A stretch of 29,701 nt of DNA from NCBI GenBank assembly GCA_030833025.1, contig JAURHZ010000002.1, forward strand, positions 1 to 29,701, written 5' to 3'. The first letter of the stretch is position 1, and each line of letters begins with the position of its first letter. The stretch is from Armatimonadota bacterium (lineage in GTDB: Bacteria > Armatimonadota > Armatimonadia > Armatimonadales > Armatimonadaceae). A model generated the notes under the pieces. It searched no databases. It had not been told where the DNA came from and was given only the letters and a program-made list of their open reading frames with translations. Of this stretch, positions 8,330 through 16,189 are shown in pieces. The position numbers and the translations under genes were made by a program.

Positions 8330-8866
8330 ATGGGACGCGAAGTTCTTGTTCTTAACTGTGACTATGAACCGCTAAATGTGTGTAATTTACGCAGGGCTTT
8401 CATTCTCGTTTACAAGGGCAAGGCGGATGTCTTGCACACAACAGCAGATGAGGAAACCCCGGATGCGCTTTATGCACCATCTCAGGTCGCCGGGCCGCCA
8501 TCGGTGGTTAAACTACGCTCACAGATCCGACGTCCGATGCCAGAGCTCAAGGTCAGCCGCCAAAGTGTCTTCGCACGCGATAATTACACTTGCCAGTACT
8601 GCGGTGTGCGTGGCAAGGACATGACCATTGACCACGTGAAACCGCGCCGCCATGGTGGTGATATGTCATGGGAAAACCTAGTGACGTGCTGCAAGCGCTG
8701 TAATACGCGAAAGGCTGACAAGTTTCTGGAGAAGTCTGGGATGCGCCTGATGCGCGCACCCAAGCGCCCGCGCTACACACCGTACATCGGCATAACACAA
8801 TATGTAGCCAGCTCACGCAATCAGCTTTGGCGCAACTATCTCCCTGCCTGCCTGGACCTCATGTGA
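8330..8866 (+). CDS. HNH endonuclease family protein
   Basis: This 178-residue protein has an HNH nuclease fold at about residues 83-130. Visible residues are the zinc ligands C88 and C91, the catalytic pair D101-H102 in TIDHVKPRRHGG, N117, and the second zinc pair C121 and C124 followed by N125. The N-terminal 80 residues begin with VLVLNCDYEPLN, typical of a chromosomal HNH family widespread in Cyanobacteria, Actinobacteria and Chloroflexi whose role is not established. The ATG at 8330 has a GAGG site upstream. The recombinase gene follows 14 bases after its stop, so the two are probably co-transcribed. I see no methylase partner, so a classical restriction system is unlikely. Confidence 0.9.
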   Translation: MGREVLVLNCDYEPLNVCNLRRAFILVYKGKADVLHTTADEETPDALYAPSQVAGPPSVVKLRSQIRRPMPELKVSRQSVFARDNYTCQYCGVRGKDMTIDHVKPRRHGGDMSWENLVTCCKRCNTRKADKFLEKSGMRLMRAPKRPRYTPYIGITQYVASSRNQLWRNYLPACLDLM

Positions 8867-8880
8867 AGTAAGATGTTGGC

Positions 8881-9804
8881 TTGAAGCCGCTCGAGATAGA
8901 TCCAACATTGGATGCGTTTAGTATCCATCTCGCCGGGCTCAGGCAGCTTTCGCCACACACGGTGCGCGCATATCGCGCGGATATAAGGTCATTTGTTGCA
9001 TATCTCTCGGAAACGCAGCGGGCATCCGTCCTAACAATCGATGCACCAACGGCACGCTTGTGGATTAGCCATATGACGAAAGTGGATGGCCTCGCAAAGT
9101 CATCCATTGCGCGCCGAGTGGCATCACTGCGAACATTTTTCACGTGGGCGGTGCAATCTGGACTTTCAGGGAGCAATCCATTTACCGATGTCGATGTCCC
9201 TAAACGTGGAAAGCCGCTACCAAAGGCGCTGGATACAGCGGCTATCGGCGCGATGTTGGATGTCCAAAGCGATGATACGCCGGCCGGGATGCGTGACAGA
9301 GCGATCGTAGAGTGTCTTTATGCCAGCGGTATCCGGGCCGGTGAGCTGATTGGCCTTGATGTTGAGGATGTATTTCGTACAGGCAGTGATGAAGGTGCGC
9401 TACGGATTCGTCATGCCAAGGGAGGACAGGAGCGCTTTGCGCTGCTTGGCCGGCATGCCCTGATAGCCCTTGACACCTACATTAAGGATGGCCGTGAATC
9501 GTTGCTCGCCGCCGCGGGAGAACCGACAGCGGCTCTTTTCCTAAATCGTTTCGGAGGCCGCTTGTCGGACCGAGCGATCCGGAGGCTGTTTGACAAGCTG
9601 GGAACATCGGGGATGGTCGGTGTTAAGCCTACGCCTCACATGATGCGCCATTCGTTTGCGAGCCATCTCTTGGAAAATGGCGCGGATATTCGTGTGGTTC
9701 AAGAGCTACTCGGCCACAAAGACTTATCCAGCACACAGATTTACACGCGTATACGTCCTCAGCAGTTAAAACGTGTTCACGCGGCGCAGTTTGATGAAAA
9801 ATAA
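8881..9804 (+). CDS. Tyrosine recombinase of the XerC/XerD type
   Basis: Site-specific tyrosine recombinase of 307 residues, the normal Xer length. The N-terminal SAM-like DNA-binding domain covers about residues 8-95. All catalytic residues are visible: R152 (GIRAGE), K180 (HAKGGQ), H253 and R256 (HMMRHSFASHLL), H279 (LLGHKD) and nucleophile Y288 (QIYTR). The only usable start in this frame is TTG at 8881, since an in-frame TAA lies at 8869. Xer proteins resolve chromosome dimers at dif. No attachment sites or phage genes flank it, so a housekeeping role is more likely than an integrase, but C and D types cannot be told apart here. Confidence 0.92.
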   Translation: MKPLEIDPTLDAFSIHLAGLRQLSPHTVRAYRADIRSFVAYLSETQRASVLTIDAPTARLWISHMTKVDGLAKSSIARRVASLRTFFTWAVQSGLSGSNPFTDVDVPKRGKPLPKALDTAAIGAMLDVQSDDTPAGMRDRAIVECLYASGIRAGELIGLDVEDVFRTGSDEGALRIRHAKGGQERFALLGRHALIALDTYIKDGRESLLAAAGEPTAALFLNRFGGRLSDRAIRRLFDKLGTSGMVGVKPTPHMMRHSFASHLLENGADIRVVQELLGHKDLSSTQIYTRIRPQQLKRVHAAQFDEK

Positions 9805-10024
9805 CCACGTTAATTCTATATGTGCGAAGCGATTGCTAAATTTGCCGCACAAGTCTGGTCGCGAGCTTCTGCCCTAATTCCAAGTTCGTCTAGGTTGACT
9901 TGTGCCGATGGAAGCTGTCTGAGCATTTTGCTGGTCAAAGCTAACTAGATGGTTACTTGTTAATAAACTAAATCTGTGGCGAATTCCATGGGGATGAATG
10001 CAAGATTATTACGGTAGACTTACG

Positions 10025-10046
10025 TATAAGAGTCACCTCATATGAG
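10025..10046 (+). promoter_or_regulatory. Possible -10 element and palindrome upstream of the Cys-rich exported protein
   Basis: TATAAG at 10025-10030 could be a -10 box, although no good -35 is visible. It is followed by the perfect 10-bp palindrome CTCATATGAG at 10037-10046, between the -10 and the start codon. A regulator site is possible. The rest of the 9805-10072 gap shows no gene. Confidence 0.3.
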
Positions 10047-10072
10047 TAAGGCTCTGTTCAGGAGGGGTTACT

Positions 10073-10318
10073 ATGAACAAAATGATGTTGGCTGTCGCAG
10101 TCACAGCCGCTTTCTCAGCAATCGCAATGGCGCAAACCAAGGCGCAGACCGCATGCCCAGTTATGGGCGAGCCACTTGGCAAGAACCCAATCTCTGTCAA
10201 GTACAGCGGCAAGAACAAGGCATATGCTGGCAAGTCTGTCAAGGTATGCTGCCAAGGCTGTGTCGATGGCGTCAAGAAGGATCAAGACAAGATCTTCAAG
10301 AAGGTCACCGGCAAGTAA
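10073..10318 (+). CDS. Small exported Cys-rich putative metal-binding protein
   Basis: This 81-residue protein starts at an ATG preceded by a strong AGGAGGGG site. Residues 1 to about 20 form a signal peptide (MNKMM, hydrophobic core, AMA cleavage motif). The mature part contains ACPVMGEPL near its start and KVCCQGCVDGVKKD near its end. CP-x-MG followed by CC-x-GC and a Lys-rich tail resembles small periplasmic YHS or TRASH-like heavy-metal-binding proteins seen in Planctomycetes and Bacteroidetes. Copper or another soft metal is the most likely ligand. It stands alone, with no transporter or metal regulator next to it. Export is well supported; metal binding is inferred from the Cys/Met pattern. 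Confidence 0.8.
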   Translation: MNKMMLAVAVTAAFSAIAMAQTKAQTACPVMGEPLGKNPISVKYSGKNKAYAGKSVKVCCQGCVDGVKKDQDKIFKKVTGK

Positions 10319-10329
10319 TTGTGCATGCT

Positions 10330-10364
10330 GCGCCTTTGGGGATGTAAAAACTCCCTGAAGGCGC
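10330..10364 (+). terminator. Hairpin after the Cys-rich protein gene, possible weak terminator
   Basis: GCGCCTT (10330-10336) pairs with AAGGCGC (10358-10364) twelve bases after the stop codon. The following bases are GGTAAACTTT, so the U tract is poor. It is probably a terminator or an mRNA-stabilising end. Confidence 0.45.
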
Positions 10365-10423
10365 GGTAAACTTTCCCGGTTTGCCGCGACCAAGCGGCGA
10401 TATTCGAGGAAGCGCACTAACAA

Positions 10424-10840
10424 ATGGAACGCACATACATTATGGTCAAGCCCGACGGTGTTTCCCGTCGGCTCTCCGGCGAAATCATCCGCCGCTTTGA
10501 AAACCGCGGACTGCGGTTAGTTGGTCTCAAGATGGTCGTCCCGACCCGTGAGACAGCAGAAGCACACTACGCTGTGCACTCCGATAAGCCATTTTTTGGT
10601 GAGCTCGTTGACTTTGTCACCAGCGGCCCTGTTGTCGCTATGGTCTGGGAAGGCAACGATGCAATCGCTCTCTGCCGCCAAATGATCGGCGCCACCAAGC
10701 CAGTAAACGCCACCCCTGGAACCATCCGTGGTGACTACACCTGCGACATGATGAGCAACCTTATCCATGGTTCGGATGCTCCTGAAACCGCAGCTGAAGA
10801 AATGGCACTCTGGTTCTCCGATGGTGAGCTCCTGGACTAA
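10424..10840 (+). CDS. ndk: Nucleoside diphosphate kinase
   Basis: This enzyme transfers the gamma phosphate between nucleoside triphosphates and diphosphates through a phospho-histidine. The 138-residue protein starts with the family signature YIMVKPDGV (K9) and carries the nucleophile H115 in SNLIHGSDAPETA. GTIRGDYT, the nucleotide-binding stretch, is present. The ATG at 10424 gives the standard N-terminus. queA begins three bases after its stop, so the two are very likely one transcript. Confidence 0.97.
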   Translation: MERTYIMVKPDGVSRRLSGEIIRRFENRGLRLVGLKMVVPTRETAEAHYAVHSDKPFFGELVDFVTSGPVVAMVWEGNDAIALCRQMIGATKPVNATPGTIRGDYTCDMMSNLIHGSDAPETAAEEMALWFSDGELLD

Positions 10841-10843
10841 TCC

Positions 10844-11893
10844 ATGCGACTAGATGCGTTTAATTACATCCTTCCGGATGACCGCATCGCGCAGACACCG
10901 CTTGAGCCGCGCGACTCCGCGCGGCTTTTGCACGTCGACCCGCGTACCGGCACCCACTCACACCTCATCTTCCATCAGATCACCGAGCTGCTGAAACCCG
11001 GGGATCTTTTGGTCATAAACGAGACGCGCGTGAGTGCTGTACGCCTTGTTGGAGAAGGTCCAGGCGGCGGCTACCGTGAAGCACTCGTCCTTGGCCCTCA
11101 CCTCCCCGGCGGGCCATCCGCATACGAAGCCCTCGTACGCCCAGGTAAGGCCGCACGCCCCGGTGATACCCTCCACTTTGCAGATACCAACCTCACCTGC
11201 ACGGTCGGTGACATCCTCACAGAAGGTATCCGGGTCTTACACTTTCATGGCGACCCCGAAACAACTCGCCAAACACTTGAAACACAGGGACGCGTTCCCC
11301 TCCCCCCGTACATCCACGAACACTTGGATGACCGTGAGCGGTACCAAACCGTCTACAACCGTGTGCCTGGGAGCGCAGCCGCACCAACCGCGGGCCTGCA
11401 CTTCACCGCAGAACTCCTCGAGACTCTCGCCGCAAATGGCATCGAAACCGCACGCGTTCTCCTCTCCGTAGGCCTTGGGACATTTCGCCCAATCAAATGC
11501 ACCGATGACATCACAAAACACCCGATGCACGCGGAATACATCCATGTGACCCAAGAAACCGCAGACAAAGTCAATGCCTGCACCGGACGCGTTATCGCTA
11601 TCGGTACCACCAGCCTTCGCGCGCTCGAAACCGCTGCCCGCAATGCACCAGATGGTGTCCGAATTGCTCCATTCGATGGCGATACAGACATCTACATTTA
11701 CCCCGGACAGCAAATTCAGAGCGTGGATGGACTCCTCACAAACTTCCACCAGCCCGGATCAACCCTGCTGTTGCTCGTCGCAACCCTCCTCGGCATCGAT
11801 GGTATGAAATCAGCCTACGAAGTCGCTTTAGCTAATGACTATCGGTTTCTCAGCTTTGGGGATGCCATGTTGATTCTGCCTGATGCGACGTGA
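10844..11893 (+). CDS. queA: S-adenosylmethionine:tRNA ribosyltransferase-isomerase
   Basis: QueA transfers the ribosyl part of SAM to preQ1 in the tRNA wobble position, making epoxyqueuosine. The 349-residue protein has the family's N-terminal YILPDDRIAQTPLEPRD, the segment LLVINETRVSAVRL, the core motif AAPTAGLHFT and the C-terminal NFHQPGSTLLLLVATLLG. The ATG at 10844 lies three bases after ndk. No other queuosine gene (tgt, queG) lies in the window. Identification is firm. Confidence 0.97.
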   Translation: MRLDAFNYILPDDRIAQTPLEPRDSARLLHVDPRTGTHSHLIFHQITELLKPGDLLVINETRVSAVRLVGEGPGGGYREALVLGPHLPGGPSAYEALVRPGKAARPGDTLHFADTNLTCTVGDILTEGIRVLHFHGDPETTRQTLETQGRVPLPPYIHEHLDDRERYQTVYNRVPGSAAAPTAGLHFTAELLETLAANGIETARVLLSVGLGTFRPIKCTDDITKHPMHAEYIHVTQETADKVNACTGRVIAIGTTSLRALETAARNAPDGVRIAPFDGDTDIYIYPGQQIQSVDGLLTNFHQPGSTLLLLVATLLGIDGMKSAYEVALANDYRFLSFGDAMLILPDAT

Positions 11894-11931
11894 TGGCGTA
11901 GAATCATCCGGAGACACGGGTACCTAACACG

Positions 11932-12603
11932 ATGCCGGCAATGGATGCATATCAAGACTTTCTGAAGGCACGTGGTGTCACCACGGGCACGCCTCGAGAG
12001 TCATCAACACGGGGACGCTACGTCATCGTGGATGGCGTGACAATGCCTATCGAGGAAGCGCAGCGCCAAGCAGCCGCCAAGCTGGATAACCCAGGCCCGG
12101 TTACACCGCAAGCGCCAGTGGTGCCACAGGCACAACCTGCCACCCCGCCGGCATCACAACCTGCTATCACTGCAACCACGCTGTTCGATGCCATCGCAGG
12201 TGGGAAAATCCGCCAGGGAGTTCTTGAGCTGGAAGCAGATAGTGCATCCATTCCAGCTGAAATCCCGGAAACCTACGAAGATGCCCTACGCCTCTGGCAG
12301 GCAGTCCCTCGGCATATTCAAATTCTCGTTCATCAAATGAACGGTCGTCTCGTCGATTCAGCCCCGACAACAGACCCGACCCGCGAGCAAACTATCATCA
12401 AAATCTTGGACAATGAGATCTCACTGGATGAAGCTGCGCAGCTCCTCGATGTCTGTGATGCGACTGTTCGCCGGATGACAAAGGCTGGGACATTGGTCCA
12501 TCGAAGGACAGTTGGTAAGCATAGGCGCTTCCGTGTCTCGGATGTGATGCGAGTCTTTGAGACCCGGCTTGGTAAAAGTGGGGGACAAGACGATCTCACG
12601 TAA
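11932..12603 (+). CDS. Excisionase-type helix-turn-helix DNA-binding protein
   Basis: This 223-residue protein has three parts. Residues 1-50 contain TRGRYVIVDGVTMPIEEA. Residues 52-80 are a Pro/Gln/Ala-rich flexible linker. The C-terminal part (about 160-210) is a MerR/excisionase-like winged helix: ISLDEAAQLLDVCDATVRR is the helix-turn-helix, followed by KHRRFRVSDV. Such domains bind DNA in small regulators and recombination directionality factors. There are no phage genes nearby, so a chromosomal regulator is more likely. The start at 11932 could also be the ATG nine bases later. The DUF192 gene follows four bases after its stop. Confidence 0.8.
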   Translation: MPAMDAYQDFLKARGVTTGTPRESSTRGRYVIVDGVTMPIEEAQRQAAAKLDNPGPVTPQAPVVPQAQPATPPASQPAITATTLFDAIAGGKIRQGVLELEADSASIPAEIPETYEDALRLWQAVPRHIQILVHQMNGRLVDSAPTTDPTREQTIIKILDNEISLDEAAQLLDVCDATVRRMTKAGTLVHRRTVGKHRRFRVSDVMRVFETRLGKSGGQDDLT

Positions 12604-12607
12604 CACG

Positions 12608-12943
12608 ATGCAGCAGCTGTGGTGCGATGGTGCACCCAGGTCGGAACACCTTTTGGTCTGCAAGAGCTGGTGGCAACAGCTCATCGGACGCCATGCGTTC
12701 CCACAGGCGTGGAACGGAGTAGTGATGATACCGACATCCGTAGGGGTGCATACTTTCGGGATGCGTTTTCACATGACGGGTGTTTGGGTATCGGCTGCAA
12801 ATGTAAGCCTTGGTGCAGTCACACTCATCCCGAATAAGGTCTATCTGGCTCCGACCGGCTCTGTTGGAATTTTAGAGACATCCGGGGATGCTCTTTGCGA
12901 CATCCCAGTTGGTGCGCAGCTTGCGATAAGGGATGCCAAGTGA
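12608..12943 (+). CDS. DUF192 family protein
   Basis: This 111-residue protein has the DUF192 pattern: FGMRFHMTGVWVSAANVSLG followed by the LAPTGSVGILETSGDA segment. Many DUF192 members are exported, but this one has no signal peptide. Function of the family is unknown. I chose the ATG at 12608, four bases after the upstream stop; an in-frame TTG at 12557 would overlap the HTH gene and add 17 residues without family similarity. Its end overlaps the glycosyltransferase start in a GTGA arrangement, so translation is probably coupled. Confidence 0.8.
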   Translation: MQQLWCDGAPRSEHLLVCKSWWQQLIGRHAFPQAWNGVVMIPTSVGVHTFGMRFHMTGVWVSAANVSLGAVTLIPNKVYLAPTGSVGILETSGDALCDIPVGAQLAIRDAK

Positions 12944-14097
12944 GAATCGCGCTCCTGACGGAAAGCTGGTATCCGGTTGTCAATGGCGTTACGGCGAGTG
13001 TGCGGACGCTTGCGGATGAGCTGATGGCAGCTGGGGATGACGTCATTATCGTCTGTCCCGATATGCCGGGTGCTGACCTCGACCCGCCCTACGTGCAGCG
13101 TGTCCCAAGCTGGGTTAGCCCATGGAATACACGAAACCCCTTCGCCTATCCTCCGTATGGACCGCTGTCTCACCGGCTGGATAACATCGATGTCGATATC
13201 GTCCACTCCCATCACCCATTTGGACTTGGACTGTACGGACACAGGCTTGCACGGCGTTTGGGCGTGCCACACGTCTCAACCTTTCACACGCTGTACTTTT
13301 CGTACATTCACTACTCGCCCTTCCCACCTCCCGTTAGCCGCTGGTGGCTGCGAACCGTGCTGACGCAGTTCTACAGTGGATGCGCACTCTTGACAGTGCC
13401 CAGCAAAGATACAGAAAACCAGCTGCGGACTGAAATGCGAATGCCATGTCCGATGGAAGTGCACCCGACAGGTGTGTCTCTCCCTGGGGTTGTGGATGCA
13501 GAGCGTGCAGATGCGCTGCGGTTGCTGATGGGTATTCAACCAGATGACCGTGTTGTCCTGTATGTGGGCAGGATTGCATGGGAAAAGAACTGCCGGTTGT
13601 TACTGGAGAGCTTTGCCCGGTTGCCTGAGAACTGTCACTTGGTGATGGTTGGTGGTGGCCCGGATGGCGATGCGCAGGCTGAGTTTGCGGCGGAACTCGG
13701 GATGGACAGGCGGACGCATTTTGTTGGGCCGGTCTCACGTGAGGGTCTGGTGGATTACTACGCGATGGCGGATGTCTTTGCATTTCCAAGTTCTACAGAA
13801 ACCCAGGGACTGGTTCTCGGCGAAGCGCAGTCCTGTGGCCTTCCGTGCGTTGCGGTTACTGGTGGTGGCGCGGCAGAGTTTGTAAGGAATGACATCGATG
13901 CACTGGTTGTCCCTCCTGAGCTCGATGCCTTTGCGGGAGCACTTTTACGTATCGTCAGTGATGATGTTTTACGCCACAAAATGTCAGGCGAAGCGCTGGC
14001 ATCCCCGGTTCGGCCAACCGTCGCAGAAATGGTGTCGCACATACGTCAGATGTATATGCGGCTTATTGCCGAGCACCGGATAGCGTCTGGTGCTTGA
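12940..14097 (+). CDS. Glycosyltransferase family 4 protein
   Basis: This 385-residue GT-B fold enzyme resembles diacylglycerol or phosphatidylinositol glycosyltransferases. The N-terminal acceptor domain begins RIALLTESWYPVVNGV and includes VHSHHPFGLG; the C-terminal donor domain has VLYVGRIAWEKN, LVMVGGGPDG and the EX7E motif in STETQGLVLGEA. The GTG at 12940 overlaps the DUF192 stop, and AAGGGAT lies just upstream; an upstream in-frame start at 12895 would add unlike residues. There is no signal peptide, so it likely acts on the cytoplasmic face of the membrane. The exact sugar and acceptor cannot be read from the sequence. Confidence 0.9.
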   Translation: MRIALLTESWYPVVNGVTASVRTLADELMAAGDDVIIVCPDMPGADLDPPYVQRVPSWVSPWNTRNPFAYPPYGPLSHRLDNIDVDIVHSHHPFGLGLYGHRLARRLGVPHVSTFHTLYFSYIHYSPFPPPVSRWWLRTVLTQFYSGCALLTVPSKDTENQLRTEMRMPCPMEVHPTGVSLPGVVDAERADALRLLMGIQPDDRVVLYVGRIAWEKNCRLLLESFARLPENCHLVMVGGGPDGDAQAEFAAELGMDRRTHFVGPVSREGLVDYYAMADVFAFPSSTETQGLVLGEAQSCGLPCVAVTGGGAAEFVRNDIDALVVPPELDAFAGALLRIVSDDVLRHKMSGEALASPVRPTVAEMVSHIRQMYMRLIAEHRIASGA

Positions 14098-14142
14098 TGA
14101 ACTATGCCGTTATGCAGAACCCTTACGCAGAAGTAGTCGTAG

Positions 14143-14163
14143 AATCACCTAAAACGGGTGATT
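14143..14163. other. Inverted repeat after the glycosyltransferase gene
   Basis: AATCACC (14143-14149) and GGTGATT (14157-14163) form a seven-pair inverted repeat with a seven-base centre, 45 bases after the stop codon. No T tract follows, so it may be an operator for the next gene rather than a terminator. Confidence 0.4.
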
Positions 14164-14186
14164 GTACTGTGTTTCCCTGCCCTCGT

Positions 14187-14223
14187 TTGGCACGGTACGT
14201 GTTATGATTTTGTTTCGTGCCAA
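14187..14223 (+). promoter_or_regulatory. Promoter inside an 8-bp inverted repeat, upstream of the GYF_2 gene
   Basis: TTGGCACG (14187-14194) and CGTGCCAA (14216-14223) are perfect inverted copies. Between them lies an extended -10 element, TGTTATGAT (14200-14208). The predicted transcription start falls in or near the right arm. A dimeric repressor binding the arms would cover the promoter. Confidence 0.5.
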
Positions 14224-14258
14224 CACAGGGCTTGACCCTGCGGTATGAGTAAATCCGA

Positions 14259-16028
14259 ATGCTGTACTTTGTGCTAAAGAATGATAGAAAACTGGGACCC
14301 TTTACGGAATCCCAGCTTCAGGAGCTCCTGAGCGCCGGCCTTATTTCTGCGACAGATCGTGCTTGGAAAGTGGAAGAATCCGAAGGGACTCCGCTTGACC
14401 AAATGTTCGCTGGAGAGCAGGACCCAGCTGAGGAAGAGCTTGACACTGTTCACAGCTCCCCCATCGCCGTTTCCCAAGGAATTCGTCCGCAGGAGATGGA
14501 AGTCGTCGGGGCTCCAATGCATCCTGCGCACCAATGGGATGACAGTGTCGTTGGTCCGGATATTCCGCATGCCCGTGGTACAGGCGTCCCCGATGTTCCG
14601 AACTGGCCGAGTGAACGTGCACCCCTAAATCTTGATATGGACATGGACAGGTTGTCCTCTGTGGATGCCATCCTTCCTCTGAAAGTCGCCGTTGACTATC
14701 AGGAGCGCCCATTCCCTAGTGTCCTCTCAGATGATGAGCCTGTGCTTGATGCAAATGTGGCTGAAGATGTAGAGCTGGATGCCCCTGAAGCCATGCACCC
14801 AAGTGTTGTTTTGGAGCTGAATGCCGCGGCAGATTTTTTAGTTACAGCTGAGTTTCCGCTTACACCGGTTACTGAGACGGTCAGTACGAATGCATCCGAT
14901 GTTTGTTCCGAAGAGACATCGCCGGAAGTCATTCAGGAAAGCGTCAGCAACGTAGAAGACAATTCTGCACCAGCTCTCGTGGTACCTGAGGCTGAACCGC
15001 TTACGGTTGTCGATTCTAGTGTGACACTCACCACCGATACTGTTGATGTGCAGCCTGTTGCCGTTGTCGAACCACTCGCTCCTGTCGAACCAGTCGTTAT
15101 GACTGAGGAGGTTCCAGAGCCAGCGATTCCTGCGGGTCTGGAAGCTTTCTTTAGTAAAGATACAGCACTCGAGCCAACACCTGAGCCTGTCGTTCCATCG
15201 ACTGCGCTCGTTCCGGTGACAGCGGAAGTGCAGCATGAAGTGGTGATTGAACCCGTACAACAGGTTGCTGCTACAGCTGAGATTGTCGTTCCTGATGCAG
15301 TGGTTCCTGTCGCTGCGCCGGTTGTGCAGCATCCAGTCGCGGCAGAGGACAAAAGCTTTGTAGGATTCCAATCCGCCGCGGCGCTGTCACAGCCTGAGCC
15401 TGCACCAACGCCGAGTGTGGCATCTGAGCGCCGTACCGCTGCAGAGCGCCGTGCAGAAGATGCCGAGATAAACGATGTCTGCTCGCGTATTGAAGCACGA
15501 CTGGCTGAGCGCAGAAATCGTTCATCCAATGTGCGTGTCGTCCCAACAGGTGGCATCGCGATTTTTGGTGGCCTCCTGTATGCAATCCCATTTGTTAGCC
15601 TCGCGGTCTATGGCTTTGCGATACAGATTGCGACTGCTGGAACATTTAAGATTACTGCAGGGGTGGTGCCGTATTTGGTTGAAGCTGCGGCGGCGCTCCT
15701 CTTCCATGCGTACGGCGTTGTGGTTGGCCACAAGGTCCTGACGGGCGACCAAAAGGGGCGTATCTATGCGGAGCGTCACCTCGAGCTGCGACGCTTTATC
15801 CTCCCGGCGATCTGGATGACCTTGTTCTTTGTTGCAGGTCCGGTTCCGATGGCGTTGCCTGGTTTGCCGGTCTCCTCCGATGCCGCATCCCAGCTAACCC
15901 TGTCTCCTTTCCAGCTGCGTATTTTTTATATGGTTGTGCTGGAACAGATTTTCTGTGGTGCGTGGGATATCTACTTCCGCCGGTCACGGCGTGTCGCTGA
16001 GACATATACATCTGAGCCGTATATCTGA
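14259..16028 (+). CDS. GYF_2 domain membrane protein with long disordered linker
   Basis: This 589-residue protein has a GYF_2 domain at residues 1-50 (FVLKNDRKLGPFTESQL, then a Trp in RAWKVEE). Residues 55 to about 410 are a low-complexity, acidic, Val/Pro/Glu/Thr-rich stretch expected to be disordered. A basic segment (AERRAEDAE, LAERRNRSSN) precedes four hydrophobic segments at about 432-458, 466-490, 512-535 and 553-573. GYF_2 domains are thought to bind proline-rich or membrane protein partners, and the N-terminal domain is likely cytoplasmic. The specific role is unknown. A strong terminator follows 22 bases after the stop, so it appears to be a single-gene unit. Confidence 0.75.
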   Translation: MLYFVLKNDRKLGPFTESQLQELLSAGLISATDRAWKVEESEGTPLDQMFAGEQDPAEEELDTVHSSPIAVSQGIRPQEMEVVGAPMHPAHQWDDSVVGPDIPHARGTGVPDVPNWPSERAPLNLDMDMDRLSSVDAILPLKVAVDYQERPFPSVLSDDEPVLDANVAEDVELDAPEAMHPSVVLELNAAADFLVTAEFPLTPVTETVSTNASDVCSEETSPEVIQESVSNVEDNSAPALVVPEAEPLTVVDSSVTLTTDTVDVQPVAVVEPLAPVEPVVMTEEVPEPAIPAGLEAFFSKDTALEPTPEPVVPSTALVPVTAEVQHEVVIEPVQQVAATAEIVVPDAVVPVAAPVVQHPVAAEDKSFVGFQSAAALSQPEPAPTPSVASERRTAAERRAEDAEINDVCSRIEARLAERRNRSSNVRVVPTGGIAIFGGLLYAIPFVSLAVYGFAIQIATAGTFKITAGVVPYLVEAAAALLFHAYGVVVGHKVLTGDQKGRIYAERHLELRRFILPAIWMTLFFVAGPVPMALPGLPVSSDAASQLTLSPFQLRIFYMVVLEQIFCGAWDIYFRRSRRVAETYTSEPYI

Positions 16029-16050
16029 TACCCACCCGGGATTTAACACG

Positions 16051-16081
16051 AAAGGGATGTCTGTAGAGACATCCCTTTTTT
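16051..16081 (+). terminator. Strong Rho-independent terminator after the GYF_2 gene
   Basis: AAAGGGATGTCT (16051-16062) pairs perfectly with AGACATCCCTTT (16067-16078) around a GTAG loop, and the T run continues to 16081. It isolates the GYF_2 gene from the imuB-dnaE2 operon. Confidence 0.92.
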
Positions 16082-16107
16082 GCATTTCCAATGCTTCAAA
16101 AAACCAG

Positions 16108-16121
16108 CAAACAATTGTTTG
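16108..16121. promoter_or_regulatory. LexA-box-like palindrome 1 upstream of imuB
   Basis: CAAACAATTGTTTG is a perfect 14-bp palindrome with the AAAC-N4-GTTT layout typical of Gram-positive and cyanobacterial SOS boxes. It touches a possible -35 element at 16119-16124. Placement before an imuB-dnaE2 pair, an SOS-regulated operon in other bacteria, supports an SOS operator. Confidence 0.65.
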
Positions 16122-16147
16122 ATTTCCGGATAGCAACCCACTAGCAT
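16119..16147 (+). promoter_or_regulatory. Possible imuB-dnaE2 promoter
   Basis: TTGATT (16119-16124), a 17-base spacer and TAGCAT (16142-16147) are a plausible but imperfect sigma-70-type promoter lying between the two LexA-like boxes. The predicted start is near 16154. CATAGT at 16145 is an alternative -10. Confidence 0.4.
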
Positions 16148-16157
16148 AGTAGTCATA

Positions 16158-16171
16158 CAAACAACTGTTCT
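16158..16171. promoter_or_regulatory. LexA-box-like site 2 upstream of imuB
   Basis: CAAACAACTGTTCT repeats the first box with the layout AAAC-N4-GTTC. Its centre is exactly 50 bp from the centre of the first box, and it lies just after the predicted transcription start, 18 bases before the imuB ATG. Confidence 0.55.
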
Positions 16172-16189
16172 ATTGGAAATACCCACTTA

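Noticed and set aside
8330..9804. HNH plus recombinase as an integrated element
   Set aside because: No terminal repeats, attachment sites, tRNA or phage genes flank the pair, and base composition resembles its neighbours.
12557..12607. TTG at 12557 as the DUF192 start
   Set aside because: It would overlap the HTH gene by 47 bases and add residues unlike the family; the ATG at 12608 fits better.
14933..15556. 207-codon minus-strand frame rich in Ser, Thr, Gly and Ala opposite the GYF_2 gene
   Set aside because: Its low complexity mirrors the Val/Pro/Glu-rich disordered linker of the sense gene.
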